Assembly (NCBI GenBank): GCA_025504975.1
Contig: JANUWI010000013.1
Span: 1,204,750 to 1,268,749 of the forward strand
Direction of reading: 5' to 3'
Length of the DNA: 64,000 nucleotides
Origin: Plenodomus lindquistii
Taxonomy: Eukaryota; Ascomycota; Dothideomycetes; Pleosporales; Leptosphaeriaceae
Part shown: positions 21,692 through 31,966 of the stretch, piece after piece
Layout of the letters: each line of letters begins with the position of its first letter
How positions within the stretch are numbered: position 1 is the first letter of the stretch
The notes under the pieces: model-generated
What the model was told of the DNA's origin: nothing
The model's database searches: none
What the model saw: the letters and a program-made list of their open reading frames with translations, nothing else
Program-made: the position numbers and the translations under genes

Positions 21692-22467
21692 TATATAACT
21701 ATATTATATATATTATAAAATTTAAATTTCTATTTTACTTTATACGCGTTTATAAAGCTGTAATAACTTCTAGTAATATCTAAAAAAAGTTTTAAAGCGC
21801 TAGACTAGTTCTATATAAACTAGAGTTAGTTATATTATATTTTAAAGTTTAGTTACGCACTTTATTACTACTCTCTATTAATAATAAACTCTAGTAGTTA
21901 TAAACTTTAAATAATACTTTTAAACTAGAGTTATAATTAATGCTTATAAAAGTAAAAATTTAAAAATATATAAATAGTTTACTAACTTCTATAGTTAAAG
22001 CTTTTAAAAAAGTGTTAAAAAAGGCTATAATTATTATATATAAACTAGTATTAGTATAGAAAAAAATTACTAAATTTTAAACTACTAATAAAGCTGCTAT
22101 ATATTATAAATTATATAAAAAAAAGTAAATTTAGTATAAAAATAATTTTATAAATAAAAAAAGTTTATATTTAACTACTTTAAAAAAGTTTAAAGCGCGT
22201 AGTAATAGAAAAAAAGTAAAAAAAAAAAAATAAGCTAGTAAAAACTATAAATAAGTATAACGCTATATATAGTGCTATAAAATAGAGTATAATTTATAAA
22301 TATATAAAAATAAAATAGAAATAGTTATAGAATAGTATTTAAACTAGTTTTATACTATACAGCGCTATATTATACTACTTTAAACTAGAATAAAGTATAG
22401 TTTTAGTAGGGTTTTAGTAGAGGTAAACTATTTATCTATATAGACTGCTCGTCTATAAAATACATTA

Positions 22468-22836
22468 GTAAAAAAAAAATAATAAAAAAAAAAAAAGTTA
22501 ATAAAGCTTCTAAATTTTTACTATATAAATATTAAATACTAGCGTAATACTATAATAATTAGCTATAATAATTAATTTTTTCTACTACTACTAAATTATT
22601 TAGCTAGAATACTAAAAATTTTTATATTTAATACTTTTATATATATATAATATAATAACCTGTTATCTAATCTATAGGTTAACCTGTACCTACGCTTAGA
22701 CTACTCTAGTTCTACTCTAACCTTTAGCCTGTAAAACCTAAGCCTTACTTTAACCCTAAGATTACGTGACCCTAACCTAACCCTAACCCACGCTTAGGCT
22801 AACGTAACCTAACCCGTACCCAACCTCTGGGTACAC
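22468..22836. repeat. Right end of the hAT body with C-rich subterminal motifs
   Basis: AT-rich to about 22680, then a run of CCTAACC/CCTAACCC-like motifs up to the terminal repeat, mirroring the G-rich motifs at 6020–6045. They resemble telomere repeats but are irregular. Confidence 0.75.
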
Positions 22837-22856
22837 CCTACCCATTTGCCAGCCTA
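22837..22856 (-). repeat. hAT right terminal inverted repeat
   Basis: Reverse complement of 6000–6019, followed by the target duplication ATCTGGAC at 22857–22864. Confidence 0.93.
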
Positions 22857-23180
22857 ATCTGGACATCACTATGATATCTATGAGTATTCTCATCCGCCTA
22901 CCAGCCTGAGCACAATTGTATCGAACAAAATTACCGCCACGTTAGGCACAGAGTCTCGTACAAAATTGAATTTGAGTAATACTGCTACAGTAAAATCTCT
23001 TTCTGTTAGTTAAATTAGTCCTAATAAGACCGTGTCGACCACGCGAGGAGGTGTAGTTCCACCTGGAGTAACACAGATTGGTAGCGTCAGTACTTCTGAT
23101 ACGTACGCCAACCCCGGCGCAGGTTAAGGGTGCTGGGACTTTTCCGCGATCAAGTCTGGCCGTACTTGTGTGAACCCCCA
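22857..23180 (+). pseudogene. LysM-chitinase pseudogene, 3' part after the hAT insertion
   Basis: Continues the fragment at 5512–5999 from the duplicated target site. About 310 bases align with the minus strand of the intact chitinase (40.0–40.33 kb), with identical stretches such as GTCGACCACGCGAGGAGG and GGGACTTTTCCGC. In-frame stops include TAA where the intact gene has CAA (CAGGTTAAGG against CAGGTCAAGG), a CpA-to-TpA change of the RIP type. Homology ends near 23180; the LysM and catalytic parts are missing. Confidence 0.85.
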
Positions 23181-23319
23181 CCCGAATAACTTTTCTGCCC
23201 ACCCGAATAACCCGTGTCTTAAGTTTTAAACCTCTCTTTTAAAAGTATGCTTTGCTATTTTTCATGTCTAAAAGATGTATTATGAATACACACTCTATAG
23301 ATTGTCTACACTATAACAA

Positions 23320-24790
23320 CTACTGTAAACCATGCTGAGCGCAAACAACAGTTGCAAACTTGGTAATCGTCATCGCCGGGCCGAGAAGCTGCTGGAACGG
23401 AATATCCAAGCCATACTCCTTGAAGATCCAACTTCGCAGCTCAGCACCAATCATGCTGTCTAGGCCATAATCAACGATAGGAAGCACCTCGGGCTCAAAG
23501 ACATCGGGCTCGAGCATCAGCAGACGGCCAAGCTTGATAGTAAAATGCTCAGAAACCAGACCAACACCCACCTGCAGCGAGCCAGCGTCCTGTATGGCCT
23601 GGAGAATGGTGAAGCCGGAGCCGCCATTTCCTGACAAGTCGCTTGAGTTGATGGCCTAGAGTACGGCCTTGAAGCGCGCGTCCTCCGTCCAGAAGCTGTC
23701 GGTAACGTCGCTGCCTGCGAGTGAATCTTTAAGTTTGCTAGAATCCATACCCACGACAACGTGGTCGGCCGGAGTCGACGAGGTCTGTGTCGCAATGGCG
23801 GCCTCGAGTGACTCAAGGAGATGTGTCTCGTTGATGCCGTAGATGCCCTTGCGCCGTAGCGCCGTATCAATTTCGGGATTTTCAGCCACCACACCTACGC
23901 CTTGTACTATGGGCAGGACAAGTGAGGCAGCCCGTTGGCCTTTGGTGACGCAGTGCCGCGCCAAATTATCAAGGAAACTGTTTCCGGCCGCGTAATTGGC
24001 TTGACCAGGTGTACCCAGGATACCCGAGGTCGAGCTGGTGAAGACGAGAGAATCCAGATCGGCATGTGTTAATACCTGGGACAAGTTGATTGCGGCGAGC
24101 ACTTTAGGTACTATGTATGTTTTCCAATTGTCGAAGGTCATGCTGTGGAAAAGCCCGTCCTAGTACCATTAGTTAGCGTCGTGTCGGTACCTGCATCACT
24201 CGAACATGAGAAGAACTCACCCGTAAAACCATGGCGGCATGGACTAGACCCTTTATGGGATGTGCAGGAGGGATGCTACGAATGGCTGAATCAACATCAG
24301 TCTTCTTGGAAGCATCCCCCTTGATGATCTGGCATGTAACGCGTCTAGCCTCTAGATCACGAATCCAAGCAGCTGTCTGCTCGTTGTCGACGCCGGACCT
24401 GGACATGAAAGCAGACCGCAGGGCACCGCGCTCCACCATCCATGCCGTCAGAATACGGCCCAGACCCCCGAGACAGCCCACAAGGAAGTATGTTTTGTCG
24501 GGGCTAAAAATGAGTTTGGAACTTGAGTTGCTTGCTAACAGTGATCGCGGCGGCACCAGCATCTCTAGTGCCGTGGAGGATCAAGACGACGTCCTCTTCC
24601 TCGACTCTCGCGAGGGTCTTCAACCCATGCAGTGCAGTAACATATGCGGGTGGTAGCATCACAAGGTCCTCCGGAACATCGCCTTGTTCAGATCTCCGCA
24701 ACATGCTCGCCGAGACGGTTGTAAAAGTGTCCAGTACCCGATCTGCTATCTACTTGAACGCTGAATTTTTACAGACATGTTTGCGAGTAA
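23320..24790 (-). pseudogene. Remnant of a highly reducing polyketide synthase (ER fragment, KR, ACP)
   Basis: On the minus strand, in order: the start of an enoyl-reductase domain (LPPAYVTALHGLKTL..VVLI, 24700–24530); a ketoreductase (YFLVGCLGGLGRILTAWM; then SSTSGILGTPGQANYAAGN, 24520–23900); and an acyl-carrier domain with the phosphopantetheine motif DYGLDSM (about 23460). A normal intron (24160–24220, GTGAGT..CTAG) joins VLR/DGLFHSMTFDNW. Most of the ER domain is deleted, fused out of frame to KR. Ketosynthase, acyltransferase and dehydratase are absent. A TAG at 23656–23658 stops the frame between KR and ACP. It cannot make a polyketide; it is the C-terminal ruin of an HR-PKS gene. Confidence 0.88.
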
Positions 24791-25049
24791 TGCATGTGCT
24801 CAGCCGTGATACTAGCTACCGAAAATTGATTGATTTTTTCCTTGTTGGATTGAGATAACTCTAGAAATTGTCGCTGGGGTCATTGCGCAAGTACTCTGGC
24901 TGGCTAGGCCACGGGTTTTACTTGTGACAGCTTTCCCAGTATCGCGCCGACACCATGCCCATTACACCGCCTTGGCTTACAACAACAGCGCGATTGAGAA
25001 GAGGAATTCGGATCTTGTAGCTAAATCTAGTATGAGAACGTCTGTTTTA

Positions 25050-26152
25050 CTAATTCTTCACTGAGTCTCCATAGCTTCTCAGCCTCGACACGGCTAGTTC
25101 CCCAGGGCTTGATGCGTTGGAGTCATCCGCAACTATCTGACCCTTCTCCAAATAAGCACCATTTCGCCCTATCAACATCAGCACGATTAACAAAACCTCA
25201 AATAACAAACTGCTGTGCACTTACCCGCAATGTCGGCATCGGATGCAGCAGCCACATGGGTGGCTGCGCCTTGGTCGTGCGAGACGAAATCGAAGCTTGT
25301 TTTCCAGCCCTCGGGGTTGCCCATGAAACGGTCTAACTTCTCTAAAAGATTCAATCTAATTAGCCATCTCTTCATACTGGAATGTGCACGTATAAAAGAC
25401 TTACTCAAGGCGAGAAACTGCACGTTCCAGTCAATGTGATTGCCCAAGCCTGTGTTGATAACTCCAGGGTGGAGACTGAATGATAAGAGATTATGTTTGG
25501 CGCCCAGTTTCTCGGCTAGGGAGATAGCCATCAGCATGTTCGCCGTCTTGGACTGACCATGCGCTTGCCATCTGTCATATGTTTCTCGGTCCTGAAGGGA
25601 ATGATGTGGACTTGAGCTTACATGAAAGTCGTAGTCATCAAAGCGAAAAGGTCCAAGCCTATGACCATCGCTACTCACCATTACCACTCGAGGTGCAGCT
25701 GAGGCCTGTGATTTGCCCATGAGAAGGTTGGTAAAGAGGAACGGGCCGAGATGATTCGTTGCAAGTTGACTCTCGTACCCCTCGGGAGAAAGTGCGTAGT
25801 TTGTGGCCATGATACCCGCATTGTTGACAAGAACATCAATGCGTGGGACATCAGACCAACTATTGACCGTGCTTGCAGCGTTGCGGACATCTTCCAAAGA
25901 TGAGAGGTCCAGTTGAACAATGCGCATTTTAATCGAGCTTGTTGGGTTTTCAGCAACCAGTTGGCTTGCGGTCTCTTCCACTTTGGCAACATTTCGACCA
26001 GCTAAGATAAGGAGTGCGGGTTGTGAAGCTATGATGGCTCTGAGGAAGGCGGCACCTAATCCTGTAGGCGAAACACCTGTGGTGAGGATCACCTTGCCTT
26101 GGATCTCGGACGCGTAGGATTGAGCCATGCCTTTCGCAGAGGGGGTGTCCAT
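25050..26152 (-). CDS. Short-chain dehydrogenase/reductase, possibly decaying
   Basis: Exons 26152–25405, 25341–25225 and 25168–25050; the first intron is an in-frame 63 nt (GTAAGT..TTTTAG). Start ATG 26152 (MDTPSAKGMAQSY). The Rossmann motif TGVSPTGLG, NNAG and VSSDGHRLG are present, as in the WWOX/retinol-dehydrogenase-like SDRs that reduce or oxidise small carbonyl/alcohol substrates with NAD(P). The catalytic YxxxK reads HGQSK: the tyrosine is histidine (CAT). The expected C-terminal helix (EAEKLWRLSEELV) is encoded just before the end but in another frame, suggesting a 1-nt insertion or 2-nt deletion near 25090. It is probably inactive or altered, perhaps once a partner of the adjacent PKS. 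Confidence 0.75.
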
Positions 26153-27165
26153 GTTTTCAATCGTCAAGAAGTTTCGCAGTACAGTGTGTTGGTGCAAAAA
26201 GACCAGTACTTAAGATAAGCTGAGCAAATGGAATGCGCGAACATTAGGCAACGAGATCGTTCTAAGTCTCTCGGAGCTGGCCAACCGTCGTAACCGACAT
26301 CACTGTGCCGCATGCGTTGGTACATGGGTGCATGGACCTTGCCCAATCATGACAGTTCACGCTAAACAGTGGCTTCCAATGTGACGATGCTCAATCATGA
26401 ACAGGCTATGGGTCTATTTGGTGCAGCGCCGGAGGCTCCGTTTCGGTAGCCAAAACGGAATTTGGCAGCTCACACAGCTGAAAACAAGGTCATGTTTAAT
26501 GTAAACAAAGTTTTAAGCTGCACGTTTAGACAGTCTGTTCCATTTACAGCGCTACTAATTCCTCCTCCTTGTTGCCCTGCAACGCTCACGTTACATCGTT
26601 TTAAATGAGAAAGGAGCTCCAATCTCAAAAAAGGTATCTTATAGGCACCTGTATGGATACCAGAGCCTCTAGGTAATTACGTGATAACAAATAGAGTTTT
26701 TTTTTTAAAAAAAACAGAAAACATCTTTCTTCTACACCTGATAAAACAAAGAACTTGAGGCTCTGTTTTACTGTAATGAACAAGCCCTCTGTTCCCTACT
26801 TCTTGTACAGGGGTCACTAACGGTGCGCCTACCAAGCCAAAACCTAGCAAAAGAGACGCAGCCTACAGTGCAACACCAAACACCCTATGTCGTGGCTTGG
26901 CTACGATTGTTCGCTCGGTGAGTGCGGACCGGATAAGGCCCATCCACAACATCAGGCCACTAATCCAGCTGCAGGGCCTTTGTTAGTTGTTGATGCATCT
27001 ATTAGACGCGGAATACAAAGGGCAAGAATAAACGATTGACGGGATGAACGATCCATGTGTACTACCTAGTAACATAGGAACTAGGCCGAAGGCCAATCTT
27101 CACTACGTCAAGCAACCTTAAAAAGAGTAGAGTAATCCAAGGGATGGATTATTGTGGATTGCATG
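26153..27165. other. Intergenic, no gene seen
   Basis: One kilobase of mixed composition without a convincing frame. Poly-A/T runs at about 26698–26715 and decayed-looking sequence suggest old degraded material. No terminal repeats were recognised. Confidence 0.4.
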
Positions 27166-27169
27166 ATAC

Positions 27170-27910
27170 AATGAACGGCTCGAACGCGCCGCCCTACAGG
27201 CCGACGCTTACCCCAAGGGAGCCGAGCCTTACAGCCCTCGCTCTGAAAAGTTGATCTTAAAATTAATGGAGCCGCTCCGTCTCACATTCACGGGTATCGC
27301 GCCAGTGTTCTACTGGCTAGCCATCATGGTCCTGTTTTTCTGGGAAGCATTAGATGGGAGTCATCCCGCCACCAGCATAGTCGGAATCTACTTCCTGGGT
27401 CAATTGCTGGCTGTGTGGACGCTTGTGTGGGTTGTCGGTGGTAGAACCTCCGGCATAGGGAAGTATGTATCTGCATAGCTCAGTCACAGTACAGACTACA
27501 CAGCTGACGAGTCTTGATCTGACAGAACGGTTTTATGGATATTGCTCATGCAAAATCTAACGGTGGGTTGTTTTGGTCCGGTTTGGTGTGCGCTGCATCT
27601 CCAAGACCACGACTTTGAGCCTCCCAAACACGCTGTGTCTCTAACGCGCATGTCCAGGGCTACGCGCGATTTGCGTTTTCTCCCCATCTCGATGATGTTG
27701 GGATATATATGTACTGCCAAGTATTGCAATTGGCATCCCAGTGCCAAGCCTTATTTCCTATGCAACCCAGCAAGCAACCATAGCCTTTTGGGTGTTGTTC
27801 CCGATGTGGGTTGGACTTGCACAAGTCACTTTGGCCTGGGTGGATGAAAAGGTCGCAAGTTCACGATCAAGTGTTTCTGCCAGCTCTGACAAGAGCCATA
27901 AGGTCATGTC
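27170..27910 (+). pseudogene. Frameshifted gene for a polytopic membrane protein
   Basis: Frame 27170–27463 reads an ordinary soluble start (ERLERAALQADAYPKGAEPY) into hydrophobic segments (LTFTGIAPVFYWLAIMVLFF; IVGIYFLGQLLAVWTLVWVV). After an intron-like gap (to about 27525) the coding resumes with VLWILLMQNLTVGCFGPVW. It then needs a shift of frame near 27700 to continue (VLPSIAIGIPVPSLISYATQ; FWVLFPMWVGLAQVTLAWV) to a stop near 27910. No ATG opens the first part. Membrane proteins of this look occur in fungal secondary-metabolite clusters, but I cannot name the family. The frameshift and missing start argue for a dead gene. Confidence 0.6.
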
Positions 27911-28129
27911 CTGAGAGATTGTGACTACGTGCGGCTGTAGATCTTCGGTTTACAGACAACATTGCGGAGGATAAGTGTGTATCTCCAGTCTTGTGGATGA
28001 ATTGCATAGCGCAAGCTGAAGTTTCCGCTGGAATGAATGTTCAGAGAAAGGTTGGGCATTATCCCAAACTAAATCGCATTCCGAGATGTCCAGAGTCCGA
28101 TGCTCTAGTAATAACAGCTGTGAAGTAAA

Positions 28130-28818
28130 CTATCGCCAATTTTCGGGATCGTTCGAGCGGCTGTCAATGATTTGTTCCTGGCTAGAACTCCTGATAACTT
28201 CTATGGTACGTGGCTTTGACGGGGTCAAAGGGCTCAGACGATGACTAAAAAAGCGAGTGCCCTGTGAAGCATGGCTGACCTGACTTGACGGAAAGATGAC
28301 AGTCCACAGATTATTGATCGCTGACTTCAACACTGGTAGATTGGCGACAAACACACCGAGCATCTACATGCCATGGGTTAGCGATTCATTCAGCAAGTGC
28401 GCAACTCAGATGTCCTACCATTTCGTGAGCAGACCAAAGTAACGTTGTTTTTATTTGATCACTGCCCTTGAGGCACGACACGCATCTCAGGATTGATGCA
28501 AAGATCATGAAGCAGCCCGAGCAGAGTAGACAGGCGAGAGCTACTTTCCGTCGTAAAGGCAGCTTGACATGCCAGAGGATAGGGATCGGGATATACATGA
28601 TCATCAAACCGGTGCTGATCATGTACATTGCCCTGCTGGGGGTACATGAATCACCCGGGTAGGGATCAATCTGCCACTGCTTGTGGAAAGGCAGATAGCG
28701 TGTAAAGCACACGACCATTACCACGATGTAGATGACCATGGTGATGGCCGCAGTAATCTGGACAAGTCTGTGTGACGGAAGGTCGGCTCTGATGTTGTCA
28801 TTAGCCTCGCTGATTCCC
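28130..28818 (-). pseudogene. Truncated SAT4/rhodopsin-like membrane protein gene
   Basis: Two exon-like blocks (28818–28419 and 28363–28130) are joined by a GTAGGA..CATGTAG intron. They encode the C-terminal half of a fungal SAT4/rhodopsin-domain protein: PYPGDSCTPSRAMYMISTGL, IPIPILWHVKLPLRRK, LRCVSCLKG, then NLPVLKSAINNLW and a polar tail. The block begins at an acceptor site but no exon for the first three membrane helices is found upstream before the next gene. It is either a 5'-truncated duplicate or a gene whose first exons have decayed. Related in family to the neighbour at 28971–30627 but not a close copy. Confidence 0.65.
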
Positions 28819-28970
28819 CTAATCGCGATGGGAGATTAGGAAATAAGATACATTTATGGCGTGACATGAGTAGCGCGCGCTTTTGAGGCGTGCCACTAGT
28901 AACATAGTAGGAGCTCACGCATATATGTCAAGAGAATACGTCTATACATCTAACAAGCACATCGAAATCA

Positions 28971-30627
28971 TCAAGTCTGCCAATGTACTTTCCCGCTCTG
29001 TCCAACACCCATTTCCTCACTAACATCACTCGCACTATCCAACTCCTTCAACCCTCTCACACTCTCTCCCTTCCCACTCCCCAAATAAGCCCTCCGCACC
29101 TGCTCCCCACTCAACACCCGACCACCACCCTCCTTCTTCCACTGCACCGGCATCACAAACCCCGTCTCATCCTCCGCCAAACTCTTCAACGGATACGCAT
29201 CGTGCTCTCTAGCCCCCTGACTGGATTGCAGTTCGCGCACGCGTTCCTGGGCCGAGGGACGAGGGTATGATGATGTAGATGAGGAGGCGAAGATGCGGGG
29301 GAAGAGCCGGTTCATGAGGGGTTTGCAGCCCGGGAGGCAGCCGCAGATTACGCCGAAGTTGGATTCGACAGACATTACGATGAAGGTTGTTGCGCCGTGC
29401 CCTGTTTTTATCATTTGTGAGCAGTCTGGGAAATGTGGGAGAAGTGAAAAAAGGAGGATTGAGGGAGTAGGATGAAGGAAGTAGAGTATAGTTGCGGGAA
29501 TGGAAAAGGCGACTCACAGAATGCGTCGTAGGAACCGAGATACACCGAAGTGTAGTAAATCCGCAGACTACCCGCTATACACACACTACTCGGACATTAG
29601 CTTCGAGCAGCCTAGCCTAACCTAAGAACCTCCGGGGAGACTTACACCACGCCGAGCGAAAACATGCACGTTAGCGTCACACGTTGCCGCAGCGAAATCT
29701 TAACATTGAGCAGATCCTTTGCCGGCCACAGAAAGATAACAAAGTCGCTAACGGTGTTTTGAATGGCGTGGAAGTAGTAGATTGCGCGGATGTTGAGACA
29801 TTTTTTTGTGTCGGTGTATTTGAACATTTCCCAGTATGCGCTTACTGGTCTGCGGAACGAGTGTGTGTGTTAGTGTTTTCGGAGGGGAGAGGGTGAAGAG
29901 GGGAGGAGTGGGGGCTGGCTTACGTGCATTGGAAAAGAGTTATGAAGAAGCCTGTCATGCCCATGCCGATGGTGTAGGCGAGCATGATGCGGCAGAACCA
30001 TTTGTTTAATCTGGATGGGAAGATTCCTGATGGATGGTCAGCGCTTGACATGTTGGCTAAGTCAAAACAAGGGCTTACGCAAGTATGTTAGGAGGATAGC
30101 AACTTTCATCAGAGTGACGATTGCCGTGAACAAAAGTTGCGTGGCTAAACCCATCTGCGATGCGTTAGGGAAGACGCGAAGAATGAAGACGGATTCGATA
30201 CCTTTGCCGCCTTCATCGGGCCAAAGAAGATCTCAGGCTTGATATCCCCTAGTCCTTGTGAGCGAGTGATTTCTTGGGAACTCGAGACACGAACATATAT
30301 GATACCCCATCTGGTACATTGGCATCATGGAAACCATCATCATGATGTTACATCCAACCGACAAGATCTATTCATGCTTAGTTGCTAATACAAGACACAC
30401 TAAAGATCCAATATGCATACCGCTGCCATAAGCATAACCCAATCATCCCACCCGAGCGTCCTAACCAACACTGTCCGACTATAAAACCTCCCGGATACAA
30501 ACACCACAACCAAAACCGTCATCGGAATCAACACACCCATAGCAACCGGCAGTCTCGTCTCAGGGTCCACATAATTCGGCTCCGGAAAGTCTGCAAGTTC
30601 CGCCGCAGTCGGAAATCGAGAGGTCAT
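28971..30627 (-). CDS. SAT4/rhodopsin-domain integral membrane protein, seven exons
   Basis: Proposed exons: 30627–30421, 30367–30202, 30154–30079, 30026–29924, 29849–29646, 29585–29518, 29401–28971, all with GT..AG borders. The protein (about 418 residues) begins MTSRFPTAAELADF and has seven hydrophobic segments with family motifs: LGWDDWVMLMAA, KPEIFFGPMKAAK, NKWFCRIMLAYTIGMG, DFVIFLWPAKDLLN, and VESNFGVICGCLPGCKPL before a Ser/Glu-rich cytosolic tail. This large fungal family sits in the plasma membrane; roles are mostly unknown. The exon lengths sum to 1,255, one more than a multiple of three. Exon 2 shifts frame at an ATATAT run near 30300, so either a 2-bp deletion has broken the gene or I misplaced one splice site. 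Confidence 0.75.
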
Positions 30628-31966
30628 TGCAAAACACACAAAATCCTAGAAGAAGAAGAAAAGAACAAAGACGGTCTACGCTCTGGGACAGGGGTTCGGC
30701 TTATACATAGGTGAGTTGCTCAGCCCACCCCATTGGATTCGCAAACACTGGATCTGAGCGCGCGCGGGAGGATCACTCCTGTCATCGCATCGATAGTCTG
30801 TAAGGCTGGATGCATGGCTAGCCAGCCACAAGCGGCATTTTGATGCAGGGGCACGGACGGCACTTGTATGCCGGGCTACCACACCATCACTCGCGCCTGC
30901 TTGAAAGGTGGCCTGGTCCGAGGAGATTGTTAATCTTGATGCCTGGGAAGGGTGTTGCAGGTCGGTGAGCCATTGGACCGATATGCGGTTCCATCGAGCG
31001 GCTTGTCTATCTGCTACATAATGCGGGAGGATTGTACTGTAGGTACCGTTCAGATCGACATAGGTAGTTGCCGATATCTCGAAACCTTTGAGTCGTCGCA
31101 AACGTCACACTACCGAAGCGACAGCCGAGTGACATGTCGTAGCGCGAATTCAATGCGTTGAGTGAAATTGCCGCTTGTTTAGACAGACTCTAAGAGGTTC
31201 GGTTGGAATATTCCATAGTTCTGGTTCACGCCACATGGGCTGAACCACTGCACACGTGGCTACCCCATGAATGTCATCCCCCCGCAGTAGTTCGCCCGGC
31301 AATGCGCTCCTCTGTCAACCTTTGAAAGCCGTGAACTCAAAACCTTGTGTTTCTTGATAGATTTTACATACCTCGGGAGCGTATGATGTGTGCGGTAGTG
31401 TTGCAGAGCTGAAACGGACCGACCTGCCTTAAAGGGATTCGGTGGCGCCAAGCTACCCTGTACTGTGTAAATGACCCGCGAACTAGACCTGATACGCCAG
31501 TGTCATGAGCATTGAAAATCCCGTCTTATGGAATTCTGCGCAAAATCACAAGATACAGGAAGCAGGATTTTCATGTTCGTACATAGTATATGTACATGCC
31601 ACCCATGTTTGTCGCACTGGCAAGACGCGGGCCAGGCTGGCATCCTATTCTCCACTGCGGGACGGCGCTTCCGTGCAACTCCCCAGCTCCGCATCGTCGG
31701 GTCGATTCATGACGCAGAAACGATATACGAGATGCTTATTTGCTTGTATGCTTTCTGTTGCAGAGTTTGGCAGACGTTCCCGATATCTAGACTCTTTTGC
31801 AATGCGTACTAGTCCACGGAATTCGTTTGGAAGCGTCGCTTACAGATTCTGGACCAATCAAAGCAAAGATGTGGAACTCTGTACTTCTCAAATCTCCACC
31901 ACCAATGCTAACGGACGGCAGATGCTCTTGCCTGTGCTGGATCCCTGCACATTTTACCTCCCTGGC
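30628..31966. other. Intergenic, no gene seen
   Basis: About 1.3 kb with only short overlapping frames. The left end carries the promoter of the SAT4-like gene and the right end the 3' UTR of the cysteinyl-tRNA synthetase. No repeats or RNA genes recognised. Confidence 0.4.

Larger units (their letters stand above)
18740..22465 (+). pseudogene. RIP fossil B of the same Fot-like family, split by an intact Fot-like element
   Basis: The ends match fossil A (ACGTACTTTAT... at 18740; RIP-altered complement ending 22465; TA at 18738–18739 and 22466–22467). Removing the intact insertion and one TA leaves 1,862 bp, colinear with fossil A along its whole length. The mutated KYGIQDEDIYNFDETGF motif lies near 19290–19350. 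Fossil A gives the empty-site sequence for the insertion point at 19828. Confidence 0.87.
6000..22856. mobile_element. hAT-type DNA transposon, RIP-mutated, with nested insertions
   Basis: The ends are perfect 20-bp inverted repeats (TAGGCTGGCAAATGGGTAGG at 6000–6019 and its complement at 22837–22856). They are flanked by an exact 8-bp duplication, ATCTGGAC, at 5992–5999 and 22857–22864. The 8-bp duplication and the (C)TGGCAA-type end are hAT hallmarks. G-rich or C-rich subterminal motifs (GGGTCGGGG, GGTTGGGTTAG; CCTAACCCTAACCC) lie just inside both ends. The interior is AT-rich and TpA-rich with no intact transposase. Subtracting the nested elements leaves about 4.2 kb, a normal size for an autonomous hAT. 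I could not recover a transposase sequence by eye. Confidence 0.88.

Noticed and set aside
22768..22800. CCCTAACCTAACCCTAACCC string resembling an interstitial telomere
   Set aside because: It is irregular and lies in the hAT subterminal region, mirrored by G-rich motifs at the other end of the element.
22942..23202. Minus-strand frame resembling a plus-strand frame at 39972–40163
   Set aside because: The resemblance is the antisense shadow of the shared chitinase sequence.
26153..27165. Possible small transposon remnant
   Set aside because: No inverted ends or target duplication could be found.
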